Shown: positions 49,119-60,943, counted from the first letter of the stretch. The stretch: DNA of 64,000 nucleotides from Nannochloropsis oceanica (GCA_004519485.1 CP038132.1:1266641-1330640), one strand, 5' to 3'. Notes: generated by a model from the sequence alone, not told the origin. A program made the numbers and translations.

Positions 49119-49683
49119 AGGAAAGGAAAATGATGTCCCCTGGCCCTAGCGCACTTAAACACCAGCTGTCATGAGCGTAACAAAGACGAATGAGAGGAAG
49201 AGAAGATGAGGGGGGGAATTGAGTGTAGGAAAGAATGAGGAATGTGTGCATGCTTGGACAGATGGTGAAGAAAGACGAGGAATGAAGTGAGGAAGGGAGG
49301 GAGGAAGGGATGGAGGGAGAACGAAGGTGAAGAAGGGACGATGATCCAGAGCCACACCCCAAAAAGAGGCCACTATGATCACGCGATACTATGACCACGC
49401 GATAGTCAAAACCAAAGAAAATAACACATAACACAGAAGAAACTTGACACGTAATATTTTTTTTAGCTCGCCCTTGCCCTTACCCTAAGCCCTTTGTATC
49501 GGTTCCTCTGAACTCGTGCAACCTCCTGTATTATTTCTGTCTCTTCCATACTTTTCTCGCCACACTTCAAGTGTGATGTGCTTCTGTACACCCTCACTCT
49601 TCTTCCCCTACTCAAATAAATCCTATATATGTACCCTCACCCTGTCGCTTTCCTATATCCTTCTTCTCCCCCTCTTATTTTTC
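49119..49683. other. Convergent intergenic spacer
   Basis: 3'-to-3' space between ferredoxin and the hydroxyisourate hydrolase gene. Pyrimidine-rich toward the right. No gene seen. Confidence 0.5.
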
Positions 49684-50169
49684 CTAACTCCCCCGATACG
49701 TGGAGTACGCATACGGGTTGATTAATAAGGGCACATGATAATGTTCTTCAGGCCTCTCCACCTCAAATACAATTGTCACCTCGGGGTAAAAAGCCTTGGT
49801 GTTGCTCGCACGGAAATACGCGGCCACGTCGAAGGTGATGCGATACACACCCGACTGCAAGACATGGCTGGTGGGTAATAAAGTCTCCACCCGCCCATCA
49901 GCGTTTGTGTGACCATGCCCTAGCACAACCCATTGAGAGGAAGCGGTGTCTCCTTGTCCTGCTTTTTTTTGCTCGAGGTGCAAGGCGACGCCTTGGGCGG
50001 GTTTGCCAAGGGTGGTGTCAAGGATGTGGGAGGTAATTGGGCAACGCTTTTTGGGGGCAGTGCTCATAGTTGCTGTAGTACTGGTAGTAACAGACGAAGA
50101 AGAAGGAGAAAGGTGTGCGGCGAGAGAGGCGAGGCGTGCAGTGGCGGGCGAGGTGGATGAGGCTGACAT
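49684..50169 (-). CDS. 5-hydroxyisourate hydrolase, peroxisomal (transthyretin-like)
   Basis: Hydrolyses 5-hydroxyisourate, the product of urate oxidase, to OHCU in purine breakdown. The single exon reads CPITSHILDTTLGKPAQGV near the start of the domain, GHTNADGRV and GVYRITFDVAAYF in the middle, and ends PLLINPYAYSTYRGS-stop. The C-terminal YRGS is the family signature and part of the active site, and His in SHILD and Arg in GRV are the other conserved active-site positions. With the start at 50169 the protein has 161 residues and carries RLASLAAHL near the N-terminus, which fits the PTS2 peroxisomal signal R-L-x5-H-L. That decided the start. The frame remains open upstream to 50364, but that extension looks non-coding. 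The gene faces away from RAD23. Confidence 0.93.
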   Translation of the reverse strand: MSASSTSPATARLASLAAHLSPSSSSVTTSTTATMSTAPKKRCPITSHILDTTLGKPAQGVALHLEQKKAGQGDTASSQWVVLGHGHTNADGRVETLLPTSHVLQSGVYRITFDVAAYFRASNTKAFYPEVTIVFEVERPEEHYHVPLLINPYAYSTYRGS

Positions 50170-50930
50170 GCACTGTTCGCCTGTGGAGGGAAGAGATAAG
50201 ACAAGGATGACAATGCGGTTAGCCGGTACATTTGAGGACGAGGGCCAGAGCTTCACCACCACGACGTAGAAGAAAGGATGCCGTGGCAATAGGGTTGGAA
50301 GAATGCGGCGGCGGTGAAATGTCTTGCGTGGTGGGTCGGGAGGAGTGTCGAGATCGATACCCAAATGTCTACTTGGTGTGCGGGAGACAGGGGAAGTCGG
50401 CTATCCACAGGAACAGAGGCAGCAATGTAAATTTCTATGCTTGAGCTGGCACGCTGTATTAGCTCTGTATATCATCATGAGGTTGTGGGAAGGTTATGGC
50501 GCACAGGCCGTCGTCTCTTAAGGGGGTACGTAAGGGTGCTAGAGGTGGATCTGAAGTCGTTGGACAAGCTGTGATCACTCAAGCGGATTCCTTCTCGAAT
50601 GGTGGACAGCGCTCATAAATCCCACCACCCCCAAGTCCTAGTCACCTTCACTACGATCACAGCGATAGGGAGCAGACGCAGAAGAAGAAGAGAAGTTAAT
50701 AATTTGATTAATGGGGCGGACGGAAGTGGGCGAAAAGTAGCCCATTTCTAGAGTCCCCGGCATTACCACAACCCCTGCCTCCTTGTGTATCACGCACCCC
50801 TACCTTATGTCTCAATTTTTCCAAAACCCTTGCATGATACCGGTCCCGTTCTTCGGTTGGGGGTGTCTGCTCGTCCGGCCCTAGTCTACTTAAACCTCAT
50901 GCCTTCCCACCCACAACAGCGCCGCACATC
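50170..50930. promoter_or_regulatory. Divergent promoter region, HIU hydrolase / RAD23
   Basis: 760 bases between two divergent starts. No definite elements identified. AT-richer sequence at about 50690-50720. Confidence 0.4.
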
Positions 50931-52711
50931 ATGGTGCTGATCAAATTCAAGACCCTCCAGGGTAAAGATTTCTCCTTGGATGGCGTCCAACTCACACAGA
51001 CGGTACGTTGCCTGTGTTTGCTGGTCCTTCTTCCCTCCCTTTCTCGCTCCCTCCGTCCCTAGAAGACAATGCTCTTCGGTTTATGGTAAGTACGGGCTCC
51101 CTTCTGCGTTTCCAGCAAAGTCTCCGACCGCTCTTCCATCTTATTACAAGAAATTCCGCCATTTTTTTTTCGCATTTCTTCTCTATTTTCTGCAGCTCCA
51201 TGTCAAGAATGAAGCATAGTCCGTCCTGACATATGCCCTTTTCTGCACCCCTCTTTCTCGTTCTCCCTTCCTTCCTCCTCCTTCCTTTATTCTCGACAGG
51301 TCAACGAGTTGAAGGCCGCAGTAGAAGCGGCACCACCAGCAGGAGAAACCTTTCCCGCCGACAGGCTTAAGCTCATCCACCAGGGTAAGTCCATTTTAAT
51401 TTAAAGAATCATACATGTATTAATTTATTATTATAATTCTTTTTCGTTCAATATTTTTTCTTCATATATAGCTACATCATGATATGGAAATATATAGAGT
51501 TCCTCTCTCATTTCGACTCAAACCACCTATATGCTTCTCTCCTTTTCTTCCCGCGGGGCTAGCTACATGCAAAGTGCTCACCCATTCTCCCTTCCTCCCC
51601 CCTCCCTCCCTCCCTCCCTCCCTCCCTCCCTCCCTCCCTCCCTCCCTCCCTCCCTCTCTCTCTCCCTCCCTTCCTCTCTATAGGTAAAGAATTGGTAGAA
51701 GGCACAAACACCCTTTCCTCTTACCACGTTTGCGAGAACGACCTTATCATCGTCATGCTCTCGCGTCCGAAGCCCGTCTCTTCCTCCATCCCTCCCTCCA
51801 CCTCTTCCACTCCCGCTCCAGCTCCTGCTCCTGCTCCCGCTCCTGCTCCCGCTCCTGCTCCTGCTCCTGCCTCCACCTCCATCCCTCCTCCCAACCCGAT
51901 GGTCGAACAACTGAAAGAGATGGGCTTCCCCGAGTCTCAAGTGGTGGCAGCTCTTCGCGCGGCCAACCAAGACCTCAATGTCGCAATCGAGTTCCTCTTC
52001 AGCGGCAACATCCCAGCCTCCCCCTCTTCCTCGTCCTCCCTCCCTTCCTCGGCCTCGGCGGGCTTGGACTTGATGCCAGCGGTGGGAGAGGGAGGGAGGG
52101 GAGGAGGAGAGGAGGGCGAGGAAAGCATGAGGGGCCAAGCCGACCATATGACAGTGGCGCAATTTTTGAGCCACCCTGAGATGGAGAATGTGAGTGCGGA
52201 GGAAGGGAGATGTTTACGGTGTAGATTACCTGTGTATAATGCTCTGCATGCATAGCGGACGTGGGCTGCTGCATTGTACTCTCGATAACCTCAATGACAT
52301 CTCTCATCTTCGCCCTCTTTCCCTCGCTCCCCTTTCTTTCCCCACTCCCCCTTTTCCCAGATCCGACGCATCGTCCGCGAGAACCCGAGTAGTATGGAAA
52401 GTGCCATTGGCGCCCTCGCTGTCAGCCATCCAGACTTTGTGCGCTTGATTAACGAAGATCCGACAAGCTTTTGGGCCGCACTGGAGGGCGGAGGCGAGGA
52501 GGGCGAGTTCGAGGAAGAGGAGGACGAGGACGTGGAAGGAGAGGGAGGGGAGGGGGGAGGGGTGGGGATACTAGGAGAGTTGACGGAGCAAGATGAGCAG
52601 GCAGTGGTGCGCTTAATGGAGATGGGGTTTGGGAGGGAGCAGGTTGTGGAGGCGTATTTATTGGCGGGGAAGGATGAAAATGGGGCAGTTAATTTGCTGT
52701 TGGGTGGGTGA
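50931..52711 (+). CDS. RAD23: RAD23 ubiquitin receptor / nucleotide excision repair factor
   Basis: Shuttles ubiquitylated proteins to the proteasome and stabilises the XPC/Rad4 damage sensor. Four exons (50931-51002, 51300-51384, 51684-52189, 52361-52711) give 337 residues, within the family range. Order: ubiquitin-like domain starting MVLIKFKTLQGKDFSL and including DRLKLIHQGKEL; Pro/Ala-rich linker; UBA1 (VEQLKEMGFPESQVVAALRA); Ser-rich linker; XPC-binding domain (FLSHPEMENIRRIVRENPSS); acidic linker; UBA2 (VVRLMEMGFGREQVVEAYLL) ending NLLLGG-stop. All four domains are present and intact. The third intron has a (TCCC)n tract before its acceptor. The linker has a run of alternating Pro-Ala. 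Confidence 0.96.
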
Positions 52712-53582
52712 GAGAATGGAAGAATTGGATGGATAGGAGAACGATAAGACGTAGCAGAGTATGAATGGGCGAGAGCTCTGAAAGAATGAAGAATATGTAG
52801 GCAAAGACGATGACATTCATGGAACTTGGAGTATTGTCGCAACTTGTCTTGACTTGACTGGTTTCTTTCGAGTGCACATTCGGGAAAGGCTTTTTATGGT
52901 TCATGCCGAGGCAGATCGACACCGTATTATGCTTAGCACCATAATTTCATGGGCAGAATTTTCAGTTGCTTGCATCTGAACCATGTCGGGACATATGTTG
53001 CTGTGGCACACGTATGCGCCTCCTCGAGCATCGAAATCGTACTTTTTAAAATATGGTCCTCTCTCATCAGCTTTGTCTATCTAAATGTCAACTCAACTTC
53101 CACCTAAATGTCGGATCTCTCTCTTTGATTTATAGGTATATATGGTATACCTGACGCATATAATGAGAGAATGGTATTTTCCTACAATGTGGTACAAAGC
53201 TGATATCAGACTGTAAGTACCTTATGGGAAACGTAAACCTTGGGGAAACGTATCACCGAGCCGTTAGCAGAGTATTCGTCGCATGCCCCCCATGTTTTGA
53301 CACATGACTGGCACATTCTCATGAAGCACATGCTCTGGACCCATGCAGCACGTGCTCACGCAGGCAATATTTGGGTCTCTCTTTTTCATTTTTACCTTAT
53401 TTCCTTCCCATATTCACCTTTGCTGGGCATAGGAATGGTTCCACTCATAAAGAATGACTGGACAATGATGTACAGCAATCACCGGGTCCCAGCCAGCAAT
53501 CACCGGGTTCCAACCAATGAGGTTGTAGACATCCCTCTCATAAATTTCAGTTGACAGACCATTTCCCCCACCTAGAACAACC
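52712..53582. other. Intergenic spacer
   Basis: Contains a short direct repeat, AGCAATCACCGGGT(C/T)CCA, twice in tandem at about 53474-53516, about 70 bases before the next start. No gene recognised. Confidence 0.5.
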
Positions 53583-55178
53583 ATGGCTCGCCGCGTGCTT
53601 CTTTATGCCCCTCTCCTTGTCTACACCCTCCTACTCCTTTTCCTCCTTCTCTCTGTGACATTTGGGGTTCCTATAGACCCCAATGCCACATCCATGCCCG
53701 GTGAAGAGGTGCCCTGTAAGTCATCAATGGATGTTGTGAATGGGACGGCACGCCTGACGCTCTGCATGCAAGGCCGCAAGGTGTGGAAGGAGCGCCGCAA
53801 CAACGATCGCACGACGCAAGTGTTTGCCACAATTTTGAATGCAGGGGACTCACAAGTCTGCGACCTTCACGTCGAAGTCTCGAACATGGAGAATGCCATT
53901 CGTTGGTGGCCCACGTGGTTCAACACTACTGTTTATCCTTATTTTACCTTGTTGCCGGGCCAGACGGTCTCGGTGGGTGCTGTCATCCCGCAAGCCAAGG
54001 GTTTCCCGCAAATCAAAATTACTCAGATGCGGCCATGTGACGGGGAATCCCCACCTTTAGACGAGGAAGATGACATCGACATGACCAATGAGGGGGAGGG
54101 GCCCCCTCCGAGCGACAGTATAGACCTCGCACGAAATGCCACGACTGCGACAATAACAACGACAAAACCAGCGGCGACGTCGGGATTGACAATAAATCCG
54201 ACGGTTCTCACGACGCCTACCGATTCTACTATTCCTGCTAAGCACATATCAGTTGAGGTCAACAAAGCAGAAGGAGAGCCCACAGGTGCGACTACAGCAT
54301 CGGCAATGCCTGCGGATCTGGCGACGGCAGCCGATTCCACGGCCGTGGCTCCTGCGACGGTTCCGGCTCCCAAGGCTGACGCTCCAGAAGACGAGGCGGT
54401 TGAGGGGGAAGAAGAGAATGAACAAGAAGAGATCCCTTCCGCCTTGAAGGGCAAGAAGAAGTGCGAAGTTGTGAAGGGGGTCAACGGCCTCCAAGCGCGT
54501 TGGTGCGTTGACCTGTCGCCCAAAGTGTGGGTAGAGCCGAGGCGGAAGAAGCGATACGTTCGTGTGGCTGGAGAAGTGACGAATATAATGAGCAATGTTT
54601 CTCTGTGCAATATTGAGATTTGGCTACAGAGCAACAAGTCAGCCGTATCCACGTGGCCTGAATGGTGGCCGAATAGCAGCGATGAGCAATTGGATCCTGG
54701 CAATTCTTTCATGGTTGGAGCGAATGTGTATTTTAAAAGAGGAAAGCCCCAGATCAAATTGCTGTCATTCGATGAATGTGTAGATACTGGGGCTTTGCCG
54801 GAGGATCCTCCTGCTTCAGTGCCCACAGGTGGATATGGCGGGGGGGGCGCGGATTTTGGTGGCGACGTTGGAGGAGGACCTGCTCCTAGCCCGTGGCAGT
54901 CACCTACGCAGAGCCAGGGTCAAGAGCAGCGGCAAGGGCAGCAGCAAGATGGAGGGCAGCAATGGACTGCGCCTACACCTGTACCAAAGCCGACCACGGT
55001 CGACCTCGGTGAAGCATACAATAACAACAGTAGTAACGACAACAATAACGAAGACCACAGCAACAACGCCAACAACAAAAACAACAACAATAATGATTGG
55101 AATAATGGAGGTGGTGGTGATGGTGAAAGAGGAGATGGAGGAGGAAGAGGGGATGGTGGTAGCCAATGGCATGTGTAG
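53583..55178 (+). CDS. Secreted protein with two copies of a Cys/Trp-rich domain
   Basis: Single exon of 531 residues, start ATG in the context ACCATGG. The N-terminus LLYAPLLVYTLLLLFLLLSV is a signal peptide or anchor. Two related domains follow. Domain 1 (about residues 45-153): VNGTARLTLCMQGRKVW, VCDLHVEVSNMENAIRWWPTW, LLPGQTVSVGAVI, KGFPQIKI. Domain 2 (about 294-400): VNGLQARWCVDLSPKVW, LCNIEIWLQS, WPEWWPN, LDPGNSFMVGANV, RGKPQIKL. Each has paired Cys and a W-P-x-W-(W/F) motif. The layout resembles beta-sandwich carbohydrate-binding or TPD1-like modules, but I cannot assign a family. They are joined by a Thr/Ala/Asp linker with several N-x-S/T sites and followed by a Gln/Asn/Gly-rich tail with poly-Asn. 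A wall or extracellular role is inferred. Confidence 0.7.
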   Translation: MARRVLLYAPLLVYTLLLLFLLLSVTFGVPIDPNATSMPGEEVPCKSSMDVVNGTARLTLCMQGRKVWKERRNNDRTTQVFATILNAGDSQVCDLHVEVSNMENAIRWWPTWFNTTVYPYFTLLPGQTVSVGAVIPQAKGFPQIKITQMRPCDGESPPLDEEDDIDMTNEGEGPPPSDSIDLARNATTATITTTKPAATSGLTINPTVLTTPTDSTIPAKHISVEVNKAEGEPTGATTASAMPADLATAADSTAVAPATVPAPKADAPEDEAVEGEEENEQEEIPSALKGKKKCEVVKGVNGLQARWCVDLSPKVWVEPRRKKRYVRVAGEVTNIMSNVSLCNIEIWLQSNKSAVSTWPEWWPNSSDEQLDPGNSFMVGANVYFKRGKPQIKLLSFDECVDTGALPEDPPASVPTGGYGGGGADFGGDVGGGPAPSPWQSPTQSQGQEQRQGQQQDGGQQWTAPTPVPKPTTVDLGEAYNNNSSNDNNNEDHSNNANNKNNNNNDWNNGGGGDGERGDGGGRGDGGSQWHV

Positions 55179-55536
55179 AGGGGAGAAGAGCCCCGAGTGA
55201 GTACAAAAAGGGAAAGATGAAATGGAAGAGTTGATGATCGCTTTCATAAGTGGAAGGACGGACAGTAAGTTTCTTGACGCTGCATACCCAGATGAACTAG
55301 GAAGATATTCGATGTGGTAAGAGCAAGCTAGGAATGTGCAGCTTAAGAAAGAGAATATGATGTGCGGGCATGTACAAATTTAACGTCAAGTGAGTGCCTC
55401 GAGCAAAACAGATATTTCCAACTGAACAAAACGACTCACAAATCAGAATTCTCTTCTCTTTTCCACACACGCCAAGCCGGTGCGAATTGTTCCTTTCACT
55501 CCCAACCAATCATTTTCACCGCCTTCCATACCCATC
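55179..55536. other. Convergent intergenic spacer
   Basis: 3'-to-3' space between the duplicated-domain protein and the ABCG gene. Nothing recognised. Confidence 0.5.
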
Positions 55537-58500
55537 TCATAACCCCACCGCCCGTACGGTGCTAGGTACGTTCACCACCGGCACACCAGTGCCTTGCCCA
55601 CTCCCTCCCAGTGCCTTCTTCCTCCCCCATCTCCTCTTCTTCTCCTTCTTCTCCTTCTTCTCCTTCTTCTCCTTCGCCTCAGCAGCTTCCTCCGGCGACA
55701 GGACCCGCTGGAACATGGGTTTTTTCCACGCCAGCATCAAGTAAGTGAGGAGATACGACACTCCTGCCAAGGCCCCTTGCCGGATAACGGCGCGGGTGAC
55801 AGTGGACTCGTGGAAGTTGAGTCGCTGCAAGACTTGCTCGCCGTTGTGAGTCACAGGTGGACCTAGAGAAAGGAAAGAGGGAGGGAGGATAGGAGGGATA
55901 GAAGGAAGGAAATAATGAGGTAAAACCCACGATAAAATAAGAGTTGTGACCCCCACTCTATGCAGGTATATTGCCTCCCTCCCTTCCTCCCTCCCTCTAC
56001 TCCTCTCTTCCTCCCTCCCTACCTGGGCCAATTCTTTTCTCCGCTGTAAATTCCAGCCCCTGAAACTCGTTGATGCAAAGCGCTTCGAAAGCGTACTTGA
56101 TGAGGGAGACCTGAAGGACGGGAGGAAAGAAAGGTGGATTGAGTCTGATGATTTGCTTTGAAAGCGTACTTGACGAGGGGTCGGGGGAAGAGAGGAAAAG
56201 AGGGAGGGAGGGAGGAAAGGAAGGCCGGACGGACACTGTATAAGCAAAATTTGATGTTTCGTCAAGCGTGTTAGGAGCACAAAGGAAAAAGTAGGGAGAA
56301 AAGAGGGAGAGTACGTGGATGGGCGGGCGGGAGGGGTGAAGGCAGGCAGGGGAGAGAGAGAGAGTGGAGGAAGGGAGGGGTGAATGATTCATGGACAAAA
56401 GGAAAAATAATACAACGACCCACTCCCTCCCTCCCTCCCTCTCTCCCTCCCTCTCTCCCTCCCTCCCTTCGTACGCACATCCTGAATCCACCGCAGGGCC
56501 AAGGGGACAGATTTCTCGTTGACGTAGTAACCTAAAGGAGGGAGGGAGGGAGGGAGGGAGGGAACGAGGAGCGGGTCATGAGGCACCTGAAAACATCTGG
56601 CGGCAGGAGGGAGGGAGGAAGGGAGGGAAGGAGGGGAGGGAGGAGCGTACCACCCAAAACGATGAAGAGCACCATGACGGCGGGGGCGACGGCCAGGCCG
56701 GCATCCACGCTAGGGACGAGCGTGCCAACGAACATCCCAAAGCCGGCAGCCGCGTAAGATTCGACGATTAGGATGCCCAGGAACTTGAGGAATTTCTGCG
56801 GTGTCATTTGCAAGCCTGTTGGATTTATATATAGTTGATTGCTTTCGTAAGTCGTTATAGGTTCATTTCATTGACTTGATTATCGGGTTGACATCTTTCT
56901 AAAGAGGCGGATCGAGAGAACAGTGAGAGGGAAAGACAAGGCAGAGAAGGAGGGAGGGAGGGAGGGTGTACCTGCGAGAGGATACATGATGCCACCAAAG
57001 AGACAGGGAAAGAGGGCAGTGACGGGCAGCTCGGCAGCGAGTTTACTGATGAAATAGGGACCCGGACCGTAGGTGGAGCCTTTGCCACTGCTCCTCTCCC
57101 GGGTGACGATGAGGCGCTCTTTGATGAACACCTGAGGGAGGGAGGGAGGGAGGGTGGGAGGGAGGGAGGGTGAGAGGGCGGACTAAGGGACATTTCACTT
57201 TGCTAATGGATGATGAATGGCAACCGATGGGAAAAGGGAAGGAAGGAGGGAGGGAGGGAAGGGAGGGACTCACAGTGATGGTCTTGATGAGACTGCTCAT
57301 GGCGGCGTTAATAGCTGCCACTTGGAGAAGCCCCATCCGATCCTGAATGGAGGACTGGCCCCTGTTCAAAGGGAGGGAGGGAGGAAGGGAGGGAGGGAGG
57401 GAACGAGGGAAGGTGGGAGGGAGGGAGGGAGGGAGGGAAGGTGAGTCAGGCAAAGGGAGTGAGTGGGTGGGTGAGTGAGTGAGTGAGTGATTGATTGAGT
57501 GAGGGAGGGAGGGAGGAAAGGTGAGTCAGGCAAAGGAGTGGAAAACGAGAGCTTCTTTACTTTTTCTTTCCCTTACCACCCCCCACCCCCTCCCGATCCC
57601 TCCCTCCCTCCCTCCCTCCCTCCCTACCTGCCCATTTGATAGAATAAGGCTCCGAAAACCAACGCCGAGAACACATTGCTGGCCGCCCGGGCAACGTTAG
57701 CGCCCGTCGACCGCGTGATCTGCCTCCAGGACCGGGTGAAGAGAAGGCGGAACTGCTCCAACTTCCCGGGAGGACGAGGGTGGGCGATGAGGCCTTTGCC
57801 CTCCTGACCACCCTCCTTCGCGGTTGCTACCCGCTCCTTGCGGTGGGATTGGATGGACGTGAGGAGAGAGGGGAGGGAGGCACGATGGGAGGAGAGGAGG
57901 GCATGGACTCGAGTGCGGGAGGCGATCTCACTTTCGACGGTCGTGTAATCAATGGACACTGAAGGAGGGAGGGAGGGAGGGAGGGAGGGAGGGAAGGAAG
58001 TGAGGATGCCGTGGTGCGCGGCGATGGCCTCGTTCTCGACGGTCGATTTATCGATGGATACTGACGGAGAGAGGGAGGGAGGGAGGGGAAGGTGAAAGGG
58101 ACAGATACAAGGGCAAGGGGACAGCGATATTTCTGACGCCTGAGAGAAGAAAGGAGGGAGGGAGGGAGGGAGGGAGGGAAGACGTACCCAAGTCCAGAAC
58201 ATGCTCTGCGGGATTGAAATTCTTGGGACATGGGTAGCCAAGGGCCGCGAAATAAGGCACCATTGCCTTAGCTTCACCGGTATATACCACCTCTCCCTCA
58301 GTCATGAGGACGACGTCATCGAACATGGTGAAGATGGAGGAGCGGGGCTGGTGGATGGAGATGATGACCGTGTGCCCCCCCTTGCTGGCGAGGTCCTTGA
58401 GGTTTTCAAGTACCCGGAAGGACTGATACGAGTCCAAGCCACCTGGTGCAAGGGAAGGAGGAGGGAAAGTAGAAGGGGAGTTGAGACAGAGAAATAGAGG

Positions 58501-59835
58501 TGTAGAGAAGGGAAAGAGATAGAGGAATAGCAAGATGAAGAGGAGGGGAAAAGGAGGAGAAAGAGGAAGGCCAGCGAGAGTGGGCGTGTGTATGTAAACA
58601 GGTGAATTCCGTCCCGCGTCTCCCTCCCTCCCCTTCTGCCCGCTCTATTCCACTAACTTGTCGGTTCGTCGGCGAATATTAAGCTGGGGCTCCCCAGCAG
58701 TTCGCAAGCCAGGGACAGCCTCTTCTTCTCCCCTCCCGAAATACCGCGGATTTTATCGTCCCCTACGATAGTGTCAGCCGCCTTGGCCAGCCCCAGGCGC
58801 TTGAGGAGGGAGTCCACCAAGGCCGTTTTTTGTTCGAGGTCAAGGGAGGATGGGAGGCGGAGGCGTGCGGCCATCAAGAGAGTCTCTCGTACGGTGAGTT
58901 GAGAGTAAAAGATGTCTTGCTGGCGGACATAGGCCTGCGTGTGTTCACTCGAGGAGGAGGAGGAAGAAGACGAAGGAAGGGAGGAATGCGACACGAGCTG
59001 GCCGTTCACGTAGAGGCGACCATGGAGGGTTAATGCGGAGGAGGCCGGGACTTGCCCTGCCAAGACATTCAGAAGGGTCGTCTTCCCAGATCCGCTGGGG
59101 CCCAGGATAGCCAGCAGACGACCGGGCTCGGCGTGGCCGGTTACCTGAGGAGGACGATAATAGTGATGGTTGGAGAAGTACAATGGAGTTGAGTACAGGT
59201 GTTTTAATAAACCGTGGGATCGGCATGGAGCGTGGCTAAGCCGCGAGTGAATCCAAATATCATGACAGTAAAAGATCAGGTACTGAAGGGACACAATACG
59301 TATGGCCATCGACATGCCTGGCGGAGGAGACAGTGAGTGATGAAGGAGAGGCATGTCATCAAAGAACTGATGCCCCATCTTGCGGACCAGATGCCCCACA
59401 CCTTTTACCTACGGTAATAGTGGGACGCCAGTTAACCTCCTACCCCCTTTCCTTTTTCCTCCTCTTCCTCTCCCTTCCTCCCTCCCTCGCATGCACTCGC
59501 CCATATCTTTTCCCCCTTTTCTGCCGGACGCTAGCAGCCCTAAAATCCCTCATGAACGCACGCACCTGCGAGAGTAGGTTCTTGCTCCCCTCCTTCGTCT
59601 TGAGCTTCAACTCACACGTAATGCCTTCCCAGTCCAAACGGACAGGGGCGACCTGGTCGTGCGCAACTGTGGGCAAGGCTGACACGTCTTTACTGCTGGA
59701 GCTCCACCAACCAGCATGGGCAAGGGGAGGGGAGGCGATGAGAAGGAGGCTGCAGAGTAAGAGGCAAGGGAGGAGGATGAGACGGGGCAGAGGACGAAGG
59801 GGGAGGGGAGGTCGAAGCTGGGCATGATGAAGCAT
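55537..59835 (-). CDS. ABCG (WBC) half-transporter
   Basis: ATP-driven membrane exporter of the ABCG family, substrate unknown. Ten exons (59835-59566, 59144-58658, 58442-58188, 57958-57628, 57361-57274, 57131-56972, 56815-56651, 56531-56479, 56110-56023, 55862-55537) join with consistent phases to about 740 residues. The nucleotide-binding domain comes first, as in ABCG: Walker A GPSGSGKTT, signature ISGGEKKR, Walker B LIFADEPTSGLDS, and H-loop ISIHQPRSS. Six membrane helices follow, including LVFGALFYQMG, LPVTALFPCLFGGIMY, AAAGFGMFVGTLVPS and GALAGVSYLLTYLMLAW. The tail is a Lys/Glu repeat (KEKKEKKEKK). The N-terminal exon has a strong hydrophobic run ending PPLAHAG, unusual ahead of a cytosolic ATPase domain. 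Exon 4 has a second in-frame acceptor 102 bases upstream. Confidence 0.93.
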
Positions 59836-60943
59836 CCGGAGAATGGAGACCCGGAATCTGTAGCCCTACAGCGGGAAAAGGGAGTAGTGGAAGCGCGTGA
59901 GACACTTGGCACAGTCATTTGACCATGCGGTACACGCATAAGTAACCAGAACAGTGGACATACAAAGTCCTTCTATTCCTCGTCTTACCGTCCTTCAACC
60001 CACTCGCTCCTCCAACCTATTGCACGTGCGTGTGGGTATTTTTGAAAATCACTTTTCAATGTCTCAAGTCTCAATCGACACTGATACATAACCAAATTTG
60101 TGTATCTCCGAGGTTCGAGACAGCTGCAGCTAGTGTGTGTATTTCGTCAGGAGGTTTGTGATGGACCGAGGACGCAATGCTTCCATGGCCCTCACCCCAT
60201 CCGCATTTTATGAATCAAATCAATGCGTACACCCGCAGCAGCCACCCCATGAATTGTCCCAAAACTTGGGACCACAGCCACGTGTGCGGTGCTGGAGACG
60301 GACCGCAAGGACGATCAAGGATTCTAATATGATTAAATAAGATGCACTTTCCAGGCCCTCCAATCCCATCTCCATTGGTCTCATACAGGCAGCGCTCGTC
60401 CCACAGCAGCACATCAGCGGAGGAAATCAGGACACGCTACTAACACAGTTGTGGGGCGTGCAATTGTGCCAGTTGCCGTGACATGTAGATATTTTGGGTC
60501 CTCCCTCTCCTCTTTTTCCGACGCCGTGTGGGCACACATAGCTGTGGGTGATCCCTTGTCTCCCTCCCCGTGATTGGGTGGAGGACACATTTCCACGCTT
60601 GTGCTACCGCAATATCCATAGCATGCACGAGAATAATGCGGATGCACTTGTATCGGCGCGTGCTGGTGCTTGCGGTCATTGTCACCTGACCTCTACCCAG
60701 CAAGTGCATGGACTACGCTTCACTCACACTCCGTCCTCCACCCTCCCTGTTGCACTGCCCACAGCGACCACCTAGGTCAAGCACTTGGAGACGACAGTGT
60801 ATAACAGACGCATTATCTTAGAATAGGCAGAAAGGGAGCTAGAATTGCAGCAGCTGCAGGAACAGCATCAGCACCAGCGGTAATAGCAGCCGAACCAGTA
60901 GCAGTACCAGTAGCGGTAGCAGTAGCGGTAGCAGTATCACCGA
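59836..60943. promoter_or_regulatory. Divergent intergenic region, ABCG / UPL3-like ligase
   Basis: About 1.1 kb holding both promoters. A degenerate GTAGCAGTAGCG repeat lies at about 60885-60935 right before the ligase start, in the likely 5' UTR. No gene seen. Confidence 0.4.

Noticed and set aside
50170-50364. Upstream extension of the hydroxyisourate hydrolase frame
   Set aside because: It has no resemblance to the family and would bury the PTS2 signal; the internal ATG at 50169 gives the expected length.
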